From positions 10,665,741 through 10,729,740 of the forward strand of contig CAKAKS010000001.1 of NCBI GenBank assembly GCA_916700875.1: DNA of 64,000 nucleotides. The letters are read 5' to 3'. The DNA comes from Sebastes aleutianus. Its lineage: Eukaryota > Chordata > Actinopteri > Perciformes > Sebastidae. A model generated the notes under the pieces. It was given only the letters and a program-made list of their open reading frames with translations. It was not told the DNA's origin and made no database searches. Position 1 is the first letter of the stretch. Every line of letters starts with the position of its first letter. Positions 21,951-32,863 of this stretch are shown piece by piece. Position numbers and translations under genes: made by a program.

Positions 21951-23279
21951 GCTTCTTTTGTCATAGTCAATGTGTCCCATTTACAATTTTTTAACCTGCA
22001 ACCAATGACAGAATAAAAGTAGAGCTTCAAACATTTCCTGCAGTAGTCGAGGGATTGAAATCGAAGACCACATTCGCAGCACCATAAGCCCTTGGTGTGG
22101 CTTGTTCAGCGTCAGCCAGAGGATTCATATGGCTCGTGTCCACTGGCCAGGCTTTAGCTGTTCTCCGGCCCGTCTGGCTCACATCCAGCTTCTCCTCTGT
22201 CTTCAGATCCGAGCCAAACCTTGCCGATCCGCAGCTCAGCCAGCCACGTTTCACAACTTGGCGAGACTCTGGCCAAAAGCTGCCCAAAAGCTCCAGTTTG
22301 GAGGATTAATGGTTACTGATTCTAAATAGAGCATCCCCTGCATATAGTGGAAAAGTTCTGAGCAACATTTAGCTTTATTGGCTGGCGCTACTAAATGCAC
22401 ATTTAATTTAAAAAATAAGTGATTTGGAGAAGAGCAATGAAACTGTCAAGTGCCATTTGTTTTATTGTTGTCAAACGGTTCATGTCGCATGAAATGTGCT
22501 TGTTATTCTCAGATTTCTGTGTTGTCTGGATGGGGGGGCGTTTCAATAGAGACACAAGCTAAACCATATCATATGGTTGGACTCTGCTGTCTGCTCTGCT
22601 CTTTGTGAAATACATGCTCTTTTTTTTTGGGTGGTTGTAAGCCCGAGCCAAATATCAGTAGACTGCCAAAATGAGCTATATTGAGTTAGAGCAGAAAATA
22701 TTATTTTGTAAAAAAGGTTCAGTTTCAGGAAAATGCTTGAAAACAGGGTGAGAAGGGCACGGAGAGAAAAAATGAAAATAGTAGTATAAATGAGTCTAAT
22801 AAAGAAACCATATTTGAAGTCACTGTGAGTGAAACACTGCTTAAATGTGAATGAGGGGGAGGTTAACCAACCCTCTTCTGTAAAATGAATAAGAGGGATT
22901 TTTAAGGAAGACAGTATTCTATAAAAGAAGAGAAGTGGGAGCTTATAAGTAAAACACTTTTCATTAAAACAGTAAGAGGAAGCTTAATGAAGGGTCTTTA
23001 AAACAGAGTGATGGCAGCCCTCAGGATGACAGCAGCACTCGAGAAATTCATCTCCAACACTAAATCCAGGCAGTTGATGTCAAAACGGGGATCACACTTT
23101 TTCATGAAATCCTCTAACAGCAGGGGAAGTTCAGGTGGAATGCTAAATGGGGAACTTCAAGGATACGACTTGTGATATTCTGTGTTTTTCTTATTGTCAG
23201 CAATTCCAGTGAAAACCAACAATAAATTCATCCCATTAACAACTATTGTATCCAAAGCGTGATGTTGTGCAGCTGATTA
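21951..23279. other. Intronic sequence with no supported gene
   Basis: Mostly unique. The segment 22025-22330 is open in several frames on both strands (70-86 codons) and is less AT-rich than its surroundings, but none of the translations shows a recognisable domain. Poly-T (22620-22628) is present. No repeat boundaries are clear. Confidence 0.45.
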
Positions 23280-23949
23280 GACTGTTGTCAGGCTATTAAA
23301 TATGCGTAATCAGTCACTATAAGCACCATAGATGTGGGTAAATAGGGACCTACTACACCCACTAGTAGGTTTTATCATCAATTCACATGGTAGTTCACCG
23401 AAAGAAGGTATAAAAGAACACGACAGCGATCTCTAGTGACCGTAGTAATTATGACAGCTGTTTAATTGCCTAAACCTAATTGTTTTTTTGCCTACAACTT
23501 GAAGAAGTTGTATTTTTTTTTGCCTAAACCTAAAGAAGTTGTAGTTTTATTGCCTAAACCTAATTGTTTTTTTTTTGCTAAACCTAAAGAAGTTGTAGTT
23601 TTATTGCCTATACCTAATTGTTTTTTTGCCTAAACCTAAAGAAGTTGTAGTTTTGTTGCCTAAACCTAAAGAAGTTGTAGTTTTATTGCCTAAACCTAAT
23701 TGGTTTTTTTTGGCTAAACCTAAAAAAGTTGTAGTTTTATTGCCTATACCTAATTGTTTTTTTGCCTTAACCTAAAGAATTTGTAATTTTGTTGCCTATA
23801 CCTAAAGAAAACATTTTGTTTGTGTACAAAACGTGACATTTCATTCAGTTTTACATGTTAGAGTGTGTTACTTTTACAACGTAGTAGGCGTAGTAGGCCC
23901 CTAATGACCCACATCTATGGTGCTTATAGAGACTGGCCTGATAACAGTC
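23280..23949. mobile_element. Foldback (inverted-repeat) element enclosing a minisatellite
   Basis: The left arm (23280-23293 GACTGTTGTCAGGC, 23311-23339 CAGTCACTATAAGCACCATA continuing to GATGTGGGT) is mirrored by the right arm (23907-23949). CTATAAGCACCATAGATGTG GGT is perfect over 23 bp, and the outer GACTGTTRTCAGGC matches at 13 of 14. A 17-bp insert (23294-23310) interrupts the left arm. Between the arms are a shared ACTACA/GTAGTAGG phrase and the 23462-23815 minisatellite. Total 670 bp, no coding frame. Confidence 0.85.
23462..23815 (+). repeat. Minisatellite, unit about 30 bp, CCTAAACCTAAAGAAGTTGTAG type
   Basis: About ten imperfect units alternate between a GCCTAAACCTAAAGAAGTTG + TAGTTTTATT form and a CCTAAACCTAATTGTTTTTT form. 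The unit is the same phrase seen once or twice within family F elements (9849-10301 and 28259-28703). This suggests an F-like sequence inside the foldback element was expanded by slippage. Not a CRISPR array: repeats abut and there are no unique spacers. Confidence 0.88.
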
Positions 23950-23994
23950 AAATCGGGTGCATTCTGTGCCATATAGAAGAAGGCCTACTAAGGA

Positions 23995-24075
23995 TTTTTA
24001 ATTAAGTAAAAGTAGTAATACCTATAAATATTCCCTTACAAGTTCAAGTCTTGCATTCAAAGCTGCAGCTAATTT
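23995..24075 (+). mobile_element. Family G fragment
   Basis: AATTAAGTAAAAGTAGTAAT, then CTTACAAGTTCAAGTCTTGC and ATTCAAAGCTGCAGCTAATT correspond to the left part of the element at 43499-44004. Confidence 0.55.
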
Positions 24076-24079
24076 TAAC

Positions 24080-25075
24080 TACTTTATGCTGTCGGGTAGT
24101 TTAATCTGTAACAACACATATTCTAGAACCGCACTACTGTACACGCCTCCACACATAACAAATAGCGATATCCATCTGAGAACAACTAATAACAATTAAT
24201 GCGATTTGTCCTTATTTCATGGACTATTTGGGGATTTATACATTATTATTACATACTTATAAAAAAAAAAAGAATAAAAAACGAGGCATTCGAATACTAA
24301 TTTGGAGGCTGAATACCATGGCAACGGTCGAAGCTTCGAAGCATTCAGGTCAGCCCTAGTTATGTTACTCTTATTTTGTGTTATTAAAACTAGCTGAGTA
24401 TAGACATTAGCTGAATATAACAGGGTCATCATAGTTGCACAGTGAGATTGTAGAGAGCTGCTGTGTGTGTGTATGGAGAGAGTGTGTTGTTCACCCTTCA
24501 CTTGACTGTCAATCCCAGGAGTTCCCGCCCCTCCTCATGGTGCTGGATTATGGGTTGAACTCAATCTGGATGCGGAGCAGGCACCAAAGTCTGTTTTCTA
24601 TCTCTGTCTGTTTTGTCCTGGTGTGTCACTCTTCTCCGTCAGTCTCCTCTGAAATAGATGTATTCATATGAAACAGACACCACACACATGCTGTCTGTTC
24701 ACACCAGCAGATTCTCCCAGTATGACACAGTCACTCAAACACACACACAGACACACACAGCAGCTCATGCAGTCCGTTTCCCAGTGGACAGCCGGCCACT
24801 GATACATTCACATACACAGAGATATGCTGGCATGTTTCCACATATCCATTTGTTGTGCAGTGTGGGTGAATGAACTGCTCTGGCATTTAAACAATTACAC
24901 TGATTGAACTAATGGGGGCGCTATAATTACTGGTGAACATTTTCATAACAATACATTATGTTTTTGACTCAGCTGGTCCAGTATGATTAGTTGAAGAGTA
25001 ATCTCGTTGAAGGGAAAAGGATGGTCAACTTTTTCAAACATTAAAAGGCCATAACTGCTGTTCCATGGCTTCAGT
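24080..25075. other. Intronic sequence with no supported gene
   Basis: Unique sequence plus a weak CA-rich stretch (24735-24760). Frames up to 94 codons lack recognisable domains. An EcoRI-sized poly-A (24261-24272) is the only other simple feature. Confidence 0.4.
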
Positions 25076-25112
25076 TTTATTTATTTATTTATTTATTTAT
25101 TTATTCATTCAT
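25076..25112 (+). repeat. (TTAT)n microsatellite
   Basis: About seven TTTA/TTAT units, then two ATTC units, followed by a T-rich stretch to 25145. Confidence 0.9.
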
Positions 25113-25182
25113 TATTATTTTTTAATTATTATTATTTTTTTTTTACAAAACTTGAATTGAAATATACATTTTCAGTCTGATT

Positions 25183-25484
25183 TAATCAACAACAATTTTG
25201 ATGATTAATTAATGAACATTTGCCGCCTCCAGCTTCTAAAATGTGAGGATTTGCTGCTTCTTTCTGTTTCACATCATTGTAAATCTACATACATTTTGGG
25301 GTTTTGGACAGTTGGTTGAACAAAATAAGCAATTTAAAGATGTCATCTGGAGCTCAGGGAAATCGTGATTGGCATTTTTCAAACTTTTTTTGGACATTTT
25401 ATAGACAAAATGATTAAACAATTAATCAAAAAGACAGTCGTCAGATTAATTGATTATGAAAGTAATCATTAGTTGCGGCCTGTC
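25183..25484 (-). mobile_element. Family E element, reverse orientation
   Basis: Reads the family in reverse: TGATGATTAATTAATG, then TGAGGATTTGCTGCTTCTTT, then GGGGTTTTGGACAGTTGGTT, then AAAGATGTCATCTGGAGCTC, and ends CATTAGTTGCGGCCTG. Both ends are recognisable and the copy is uninterrupted. Confidence 0.8.
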
Positions 25485-25599
25485 TTGGAAGAAGGATGTT
25501 TCTTCTTACAGTTTCCGGCATCTTCTGTGGGGGGGATGATGTTAATTTGGAAAAAATTAAATAAAAACTTGATCTGTCTGCCTCATAATGGTTAAACAT

Positions 25600-26060
25600 C
25601 CACTCAGTCTCAGTTCAGTCTGTAGTTCACAGTTCAGCTGATTGATTTGCCGTCCGACAGACCTCCCCACTAACTCACGATCACCTATTGATTGACCAGC
25701 TGGATGCAGGTCCAGGTGTAGCTCCTCACTGACCACAGCTCTTCCTCATTGCATCAGACTCGCCGTGTTTGAGATACGTTGACCTGCGAGGCGCCCCGGT
25801 CGCTGCTTATCGGGCTTGACACTGCTCGATGGTGACAACGCTAATTGTCAACATCTGGAAAGTGCTTGCCATCCCTCAGCCCTGCGCCGAACGAAACGCG
25901 GTGATCTGTCATAACGTGTCAGAGGAAATTAGCATCAGTGGAACGTCGGTGGGTGGAGGGGCGAGGGCGAGGGGAGGAGAGGGGGTCGTCCCGCCAACAT
26001 TATCTGAGGGGAGGAGGGGGGAAGAGGGTAAACGGCTGTTAGAGGAGTAATCTCAGGGCA
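25600..26060. promoter_or_regulatory. Candidate conserved non-coding (enhancer-like) block
   Basis: Non-repetitive sequence of higher GC between an E element and a trinucleotide array. It contains CTATTGATTGACCAGCTGG (near 25686), GCTAATTGTCAACATCTGG (near 25840, homeodomain- and E-box-like), and GGAAATTAGCATCAGTGG. No sustained coding frame has a known domain. The last part (25950-26030) is purine-rich. Enhancer status is inferred. Confidence 0.35.
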
Positions 26061-26120
26061 AAGAGATTTACATGAATGGGTTTCCTCACTGAGTGTACTC
26101 TGACTACTGCTTCTGTTGCT

Positions 26121-26775
26121 CTTTACAGCTAGCACCAGTACTACAACTACTACTATTATTACCACTTCTGCTTTGGCTACTGCTACTAATAGCCTACTGC
26201 TGGTAAAGTTACAACCACAAAGTCTACTACTACTGCTAATACTAATACTAACCCTACATTCAGTTACTACAACAACCACATCTACTAGTACTATCATACT
26301 ACAGCTACAACTGCCACTATTGCTACTACAACCTCTACTATTGACTATCACGACTACTTCTTTCGATGCGACTGTTACTACTACTACCATTGTTACTATT
26401 ACCACTTATGCTTTAGCTGCTACTAATGGCCTACTGCTAGTAAAGTTACAACCACAAAGTCTACGACTACTACTACTACTACTAATATTAATACTAATCC
26501 TACTACATACAGTTACAATCACATATACTAGTACTATTATACTACAGCTACAACTGCCACTAATGATGCTGTTACTTTTACTGCTACGAATACAACTAGT
26601 ACAACAGTTACTATAACTGTCCTTATTGTTGACATTACGGCTCAAACTACTGTTACTACATATACTATTCCTTTGAGTATTATTACTGCTTCTAATAATG
26701 ATACTGCCGCTACTACTGTTGCTACTACTGTTGCTACTGTAATACTACCACTACTACTACTTATACTAATAATAC
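26121..26775 (+). repeat. Degenerate (ACT/TAC)n array with a 240-bp higher-order repeat
   Basis: About 650 bp of diverged ACT/CTA/TAC triplets. A longer unit is duplicated: ATTACCACTT, then CTACTAATRGCCTACTGCTRGT and AAAGTTACAACCACAAAGTC, occurs at 26157 and 26397, and ACTACAGCTACAACTGCCAC occurs at 26298 and 26541. The period is therefore 240-243 bp, a multiple of 3. This keeps frames open on both strands (166 and 156 codons) without implying a gene. A minor related patch is at 26905-26945. Confidence 0.85.
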
Positions 26776-26945
26776 GTTTTAATCCTCCTGCCACTACCAG
26801 AATAATAACAGTCAAGTGTGCGTATTATTTGACTATTATTTGACTGTTTAAGTAAATTGCATTTGTTTATTGCTAGGAAAAATAACTATAAACACATACA
26901 AATCCACCATCACTACCCCCACTACTACTACAAATAATAATGATG

Positions 26946-27825
26946 ATATTTGATATATGTTAATGATTTGAATAGCACTTTTGAAGGTACAAGTTGAAGG
27001 TATGCTCACCTGCTGTAGAAAGTGGAAGCAGCAGTGAATTATAAAGCTGTTGGACCTCAGCTTGTAATTCAGACTTGTAGGAGCCTCAGGCAGGGCTCTC
27101 CCAAAGTCCAGGCTTAAGAAAAGTAAAGGGTGTTACCAGACTTTGGCTTTACATCGACCTGTAGAGGAGGCTTAGGCCAGCAGCCAGCATTGCGATCACT
27201 TTTTGAACTTGATTTATGGACTCATTTTTATATGCATTTTTATTTCTTGTTGTAGTTGTTAGCCCTTTGTTCTTATCCTTTCATATTGTGATGCATTTTT
27301 ATGGCTCTCATAATTTTTTTATTTATATAATAACTGTTTTACGGTTCATACTTGAACCTTTTAGTAAACTCAAATGTAAAAACAGTGATTTAAATTAAGC
27401 TCATAAAGTTCATTTTAATGAAAGGAAACAAACAAACAAGCCAATCTGCAAAACAGGGAATGCTTGCCCTGCTGCACTGCTGACTTCATATATCAAAAAA
27501 ACAATGTTCTTTTTTTTATCTTGTCTCATAGAAACGCCTGCATGTTCACAATATCTTTGTCTTATCAGAATGAATCAATATTAAATTTATGTAAAAAAGA
27601 AAATGTAGCAGCACAAGAGCAACAACCTGGATAAAGGAAATTCACTGGGTTATTAAATATTAGAAGAAAACAACCCGTGGGCAGACCTGAAGTGACATGC
27701 TTTCATTGCATATTCTGTATTTTTAAAGATTTTGATTAACGAAAGATAACTAATCTTTAGAAAAACATAGTGTTGATTAACCCCGAGGATGTCCTAACTG
27801 TTGTATTCTTGTTGTCCTTTAACAG
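26946..27825. other. 3' part of ldb2 intron 1, no repeat or gene recognised
   Basis: AT-rich unique sequence leading into exon 2. The last 40 bp form a T-rich tract (TGTATTCTTGTTGTCCTTT) and the acceptor AACAG. Candidate branch-point A residues lie in TCCTAAC (27792-27798). Confidence 0.6.
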
Positions 27826-27928
27826 GAAAGTGACAGTTTGTGGTGGGACGCCTTTGCAACAGAGTTTTTCGAGGAGGACGCCACTCTCACACTCTCCTTC
27901 TGCCTGGAAGATGGACCAAAGAGATACA
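27826..27928 (+). CDS. ldb2: ldb2 coding exon 2, residues 45-78 (partial gene)
   Basis: A 103-bp exon that continues exon 1 in phase 0. It encodes ESDSLWWDAFATEFFEEDAT, then LTLSFCLEDGPKRY, and leaves one base (A) of codon 79. This is the WWDAF-containing segment shared by LDB1 and LDB2. FATEFFE and the ATLTLSF form match LDB2, whereas LDB1 has FTTEFFE and MLTITF. The segment is the start of the N-terminal self-association domain that dimerises LDB proteins to bring enhancers and promoters together. The acceptor is TTTAACAG. The donor is a consensus GTAAGT (27929-27934), giving phase 1, which fits a split Thr or Ser codon before the IGRTLIPRYF segment known in LDB proteins. That next exon is not visible here. 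Confidence 0.96.
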
Positions 27929-28258
27929 GTAAGTCCTATATTTTTTTCCAGCAAACCACCAATAATACAATAATTACATTTTTGAATTTGAAATAATTTT
28001 ATTCTTTTTGAAGTTCAGTTTAAATCAAGTATTCTTTATGTTTGTTTATTTTCTGTTGTAATTTATGTAAAAGAGGAAATACTCTCATTGCTTGTTTGTG
28101 CATTTATGATGTTTCGATCTACACAACCTTCACAGGAGGGTTTTTTCACCTCTATTCAAGTCGCACTGCTCTCCCACGCACCTGTCATACATTCAGGTGT
28201 GCAGAGTGTTTGTGTGCACAGTTTTTTCTTATATTATACACATGTTTATATGCAGGCT

Positions 28259-28703
28259 GTTCTCATACACCGTTCATAGCTATACCTACAAAAAAGTAAT
28301 GCACTGTAATTTGTAGATATCCTACAAAACCAATTCATACGTATCTACGTTATTGCGAACCAGGAAGTATAACAAGCATCAAACACTCCATAGGGAGGAG
28401 GTCAGGGTGGACGGGTAGGTCAAAAAAGTCAACGTTGATTTGTCATGTGACTTCCGTACTTAAATTAATCCACTTTCTTAGTTATTTTAACCCAAACCAT
28501 GATCTTTTCCTAAACCTAACTAAGTAATTTTGTTGCCTAAACTTAACCAAGTTGTTTCCTTTGAACACGGAAGTTTATTTAGAAAAGACTGTATGCATGT
28601 AACGGGCGGAAATTGACACGTGTTCCTGGACAGTTGTAGGAAAAAGCAGGAAAAATTAGGAATAACTTTACGAATCGTATGAGATCTGTATGAGGATGTG
28701 TTG
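28259..28703 (+). mobile_element. Family F element, copy 2
   Basis: TGTTCTCATACACCGTTCAT, then ATAGCTATACCTACAAAAAA, then AGGAGGTCAGGGTGGACGGG, then TTGCCTAAACTTAACCAAGT and AAGACTGTATGCATGTAACG, ending CTGTATGAGGATGTG. It is colinear with 9849-10301. The termini TTCTCATAC and GTATGAGGA are inverted repeats. Confidence 0.8.
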
Positions 28704-28798
28704 TTATATGTTATAATTTATGGCATCCCATTTTCTTAAAAGGGTAACATGCCCACGTCTGTCAGTATTAGGTTTGCTTGTGTCCCAATAATGGTATA

Positions 28799-29253
28799 TG
28801 TCCACAGCCTCCGCCTCCATTGTCTATGTAAGCAGCCGTGCAATGCATTCGGGTAGTCTGGCGGCGGGATTCGAGAGACAGGGCGTCACGTTGGCCACTC
28901 CTCATCTGCATAAAGTTGAGGTCTAGGCTACTTTATGCAAATCACAGGCGTCCGACGCGACTCGCCGCCTCTGGAAACTCCCTAGAAACTTTTAAATTAA
29001 CTGTTGTCAATCTAAAATAAAACAGATTCTGCAACTGCATGGCTTATTTCTCGCATAAAATGTTTTCAGAAACACATTTCGTTTGTCGTAATATAAGAGA
29101 AAGTTTCTAAACGGGCCGCCGTGTTGGTTCCGGTTTGAAAGCTGAGAGCAGCAGCCCATGAGGGAGAGCGTTCTTCCAATCAGGTGCCTCGAGCCTTGTG
29201 TCTAGTGGCGATCGCGAGTCAATCCCTCACAATAAAAAACGCCCCTGTGGACA
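28799..29253. mobile_element. Family J TIR element, about 455 bp
   Basis: Inverted ends TGTCCACAG (28799-28807) and CTGTGGACA (29245-29253). It is GC-richer than its surroundings, with CCTCCGCCTCCATTGTCTAT, then GGCGGGATTCGAGAGACAGG, then TTTATGCAAAT and GGGCCGCCGTGTTGG. The 60-codon frame inside has no known domain. A single copy in this window; element status is inferred from the TIRs and general resemblance to teleost dispersed repeats. Confidence 0.6.
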
Positions 29254-30385
29254 CCATAAGACTCTTATGAAGTTTAGTGGCTGAGAGGGACAAACCACCA
29301 TAATGTAGCAGTGATGAATATTAGAGAAAAATCCCTCATACTCAGATACCTCACTCTGTGCTGTTCAATCATTCCTAGGACTGATTTTGTGATGAAAAAG
29401 AAAATGTTATTTGGTATTTCCACTTTGCTTCAACCTGCTTTGTCTACTTCCACTTAAGTTATTGATTTCCTACATTTCCCAAAATGCCTTTTAACACAAA
29501 CACACACAAAAAAAAGTGTGAGCCTAAAAAGAAAAGAAAAGATCTGTTCCACTGAGTCAAACATTTCTGCATGGTGCTCTACTGAGTCTCCTGTCAGTGA
29601 GAAAATTGGTATCTCTCCCTCTTCAAGCAATGCTTTTCTCTCTGTATGTGATTGCTGAACATTGGTGCAACATCACACGCAACTCCTGGTAACCTCTTTC
29701 TGACAATTTCATCACAGGCCTCTATTGTGGCCTGTGCTTTTTAAATAAAGATGTAAATGTAAACCACAGTCTTGAAAATAGGCAAATTATTGGGTACATC
29801 TGTATTGAAACGCTTCACAAAACATCTGCTTTTGTGCAAGCTCATAATGGTGGTGCTTTAAGGAAGTGTGTTGCTTTCTTGGCACTTTTTACCTAGACGA
29901 GTGCAGTACAACCTGATACCATATCTGTATTGTGACTGTTTTATTTTCAATAGAGTTGAGAAGTTGGAGGAGTCATGTCGGACTTCAAGGTTTCCAGATG
30001 TAAAAGCTGTGTTCATTTTCTGCATAGAAAGTGTTAGACAGGCAGTTTGGATCGCTCCTCGTTGAATCATCAGAACAAAAGAAGAGTGGGGGCCTTTCAA
30101 TATATCTGGTTCTTTAGCAAAATGTCAATTGTATTACACTGTATAACGTAAGGATAGAGGTCAATTACAACTCCCAAGGAGTATTTCAGTGACAAACATC
30201 CAATTCAGTTTTGAACTCTGGGGCATTTCGGATTAATTCTGCAAATATGGCGTTTTGTTCCCAACTGCAGCAGCAAAGAATTTGCTACCGCTCTGATTTT
30301 GTGCCTCTCCATAGCAACGGTGTCTGAGGCTCAACACAAACCTATAGTGTTCTCGCATTATCTCGGATACTACCTTGTTTCTATG
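29254..30385. other. Intronic sequence with no supported gene
   Basis: Unique, moderately AT-rich sequence. Small frames (65-80 codons) around 29858-30100 have no domain. No repeat boundary found. Confidence 0.5.
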
Positions 30386-31003
30386 CAGGTTCTGAAATTA
30401 ACTTTTTCACTGCCTGCCACTGTGGCAAGTATTTTTTTTGCCTGCCTTTCAGAAATTGTATCTACCACTTTTGAAATCTATGCTCAAAATGAAGGAATAA
30501 CATTTTAGGTTTGATGTCATTCAATGTTCGATATATTTTAAATAAAAAACATTTTATTTGTGGTAAATTCCAGTGTTCAAACTACACTCTGGGAGGGTAC
30601 TGCACACAGTACTGTACTTTGTTATTGTCATGGTTATTTGCTTAAAAACACATAATTCAAATGATTAGGAAATAATTTATTGTAATTATATTTAAATATT
30701 TGCTTTGATTAAAAAAAAATCTGCCATGGCCCCGGTTACAAACAAACTGAAACATATGGTGTTACATCATTGTGCATGCGTAACTGTCGGAAAGTATCGA
30801 TAAGAGGAATCGATAGTCACGGAGGCTTGAGAGGCCAAGGAATCGGACAACTAGGAACCGGTTCTCAACGGGAACCGATTCTCTTTTTCCCATCCCTAGC
30901 GTTTTCCCTGTCCGTCAAGGCGGCAGATGGCCTGACAATTTTACCCCCCACTGCCAACAATTTACCCACATTTGGCGATAGCGGTTGCGAATTTCAGACC
31001 CTG
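30386..31003. mobile_element. Family K TIR element with a partial inner insertion
   Basis: Left end CAGGTTCTGAAATTAAC and right end GCGAATTTCAGACCCTG are inverted repeats (CAGGKTCTGAAATT, 13 of 14). An inner segment (about 30755-30899) carries GGAAAGTATCGATAAGAGGA, then GAACCGGTTCTCAACGGGAA and CCGATTCTCTTTTTCCCATC. This looks like the end of a different dispersed element with ATCGAT-type termini. No transposase frame. Confidence 0.6.
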
Positions 31004-32390
31004 ATTCTATGTTAAAGAACATTGAGTATATCATTAAAATAAAACTTTCAAATGGGAATTAAAAGTGGGGGAAAAATACTTTAGGAACCAGTGGTCACTT
31101 TGCACCTCGAGTAGTTGGTGTGCTATAGGCTACTCATATATTCATATTAGTCCTGTCAGGGAAATCAGCTTTAAAAGAATTCAACATGGGAAATTTGTTT
31201 ATTCAGTTTCTTGCTGAGAGTTAGATGGGAGGATGGGATTAAGACCACTCTCATGTCTGTGAGTTATGTGAGTATGAAGCTGGAGCCACGGGGCAAAGCT
31301 TAGTATAAAGATTGAAAGCAAGAGGAAACAGCTAGCCTGACTCTGTGTAAAGTTAAAAAAGTCGTATCTTGTTTGTGTAATCCGCTGTTGAAACAGTTTG
31401 TCAAGAAATAGTTACACCACATAACTCTCAACAATCCACAGATGACACGACTAAGCCTTAGAGGTGTTGGTAGGAATTAGGAATTTTGGAAATCATCATT
31501 TCATCAATGAAATATTCTGCTTCAATCCATATTTGTTGGCGTTTTGCCTTTCAAAAACAACATTTTCACTGCAGTCAAAAAACTTGTTTGCTCTTCCGAT
31601 CGCTGCACAGAAAAGGGAGGCATGTAATGAAGATTTATATTCATTAAAAAAAAGTTGATTTAATAAAAACAGACTAACTCATTTAATCCAATGAATCACT
31701 TTATTCAAAATGAGGATTTTTTTATGGGACGACAGACATTTGAAGCTTCATTTGACAAAAAAACGACATCCAGTACAGCCCTAGTAGGAATATTTTCTAA
31801 CTTTAGAGAGAGCCTGGCAGCTGTTTCCAGTGTTTTTCCACTTTCAAGTCAGTTTTAACAGCCCAGAACTTCTGTGCAAAGTCACCACTGGTTGCCTGGC
31901 AACCTCACTGTGACGCCAAGATTTCCATGAAGTCACCAAGAAATAGTTACAGCTAATAACTCCCCCTAAAACCACTTATTGTTTTACATCTCTGTTTGTG
32001 TTCGGATTAAACGAACAAGACACGACATGTTAGTTAGTAACCTTTACAGGAGTTGATAGGCATATTTATTAAGTTTGGATTGAGCCCGCTTAGCTGTTTC
32101 CCCGTTTCCAGTCTTTATGTTAAGCTAAGATAACTGCTTCTACTTTGTTTTGTCTTTTTTTAAGTTTCAGGAAACGTTCTCAACGCTTGATTCTGTGTAC
32201 TAAGAACTCAGAGACACCAAGACTGCAGCCACAGTATGTGGTCTTCAGCAGCAAATGACAGAGCAGAGGCTGTTATTGAGTTTGTGATATTGTCTCCTTC
32301 ATCTCATCTGCATAGTTTCGTGTTTTGATATCTGAAACATATTGAATATCACACAGACATAGATAAGGACGTGGTGCTCTGAAATGAGCA
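31004..32390. other. Intronic sequence with no supported gene
   Basis: Unique sequence. The segment 31740-31780 ends in ATCCAGTACAGCCCTAGTAG, suggesting the right end of a decayed TIR element. Nothing else is supportable. Confidence 0.4.
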
Positions 32391-32408
32391 GATGTGTGTG
32401 CTGTCTGC

Positions 32409-32476
32409 TGTGTGTGTGTGTGTGTGTGTGATTCAGCTCAGTCATGGAGGAGGAAGAGAGAGAGAGAGAGAGAGGG
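32409..32476 (+). repeat. (TG)11 and (GA)n microsatellites
   Basis: A perfect TG run (32409-32430) is followed 24 bp later by a GA run (32454-32476). Confidence 0.93.
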
Positions 32477-32653
32477 AGTGGAGGATTGTTGTGAGCCAGG
32501 CTCCGGTTTGCTTTTCAAATGTAAAAATAAAAATCCCCAGCGGTGTAGAGACGGTAACCCTGTTCCCCCGGGAACGGGAGGCTTAACACCATGGCGATGA
32601 TGACTCACCGTCAGTCGCAAGCCTTCCTCGATTCAGATTCAGGTGCGCTAAGT

Positions 32654-32684
32654 TACACACATGCACACACACACACACACACAA
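32654..32684 (+). repeat. (CA)n microsatellite
   Basis: ACACACATGCACACAC continuing as perfect CA to 32684. Confidence 0.9.
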
Positions 32685-32816
32685 ACGCATCATCCAGGAA
32701 AAATCCACCGCCCTCGTATGTACCCAGCTACAGATTTGACTCAAAAGAAAAACTAAGAACGACACCTTCTGAAAGTGATGATGTTGTCTGTCTATGCTTT
32801 GCATTGGCAGAATTAT

Positions 32817-32819
32817 TTA

Positions 32820-32863
<44 letters not shown>
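32817..32863. repeat. (TA)n microsatellite
   Basis: Nearly perfect alternating TA over 47 bp with a single ATACAT interruption. It can form a cruciform or hairpin. Confidence 0.93.

Larger units (their letters stand above)
753..27825 (+). other. ldb2: ldb2 intron 1, 27,073 bp
   Basis: Bounded by donor GTGAGG at 753 and by a pyrimidine-rich acceptor ending TTTAACAG at 27825. Phase 0. It contains most of the nested TIR elements described separately, a foldback element, a large trinucleotide array and two blocks of unique sequence that look like regulatory candidates. No further coding exon of any gene is convincing inside it on either strand. Confidence 0.93.

Noticed and set aside
23462..23815. 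Regular short repeats resembling a CRISPR array
   Set aside because: Units abut with no unique spacers, in a vertebrate intron. It is a minisatellite.
26116..26616. 166-codon plus-strand and 156-codon minus-strand frames
   Set aside because: Both come from a triplet array with no stop codons in its unit. Openness on both strands is the sign of an artefact.
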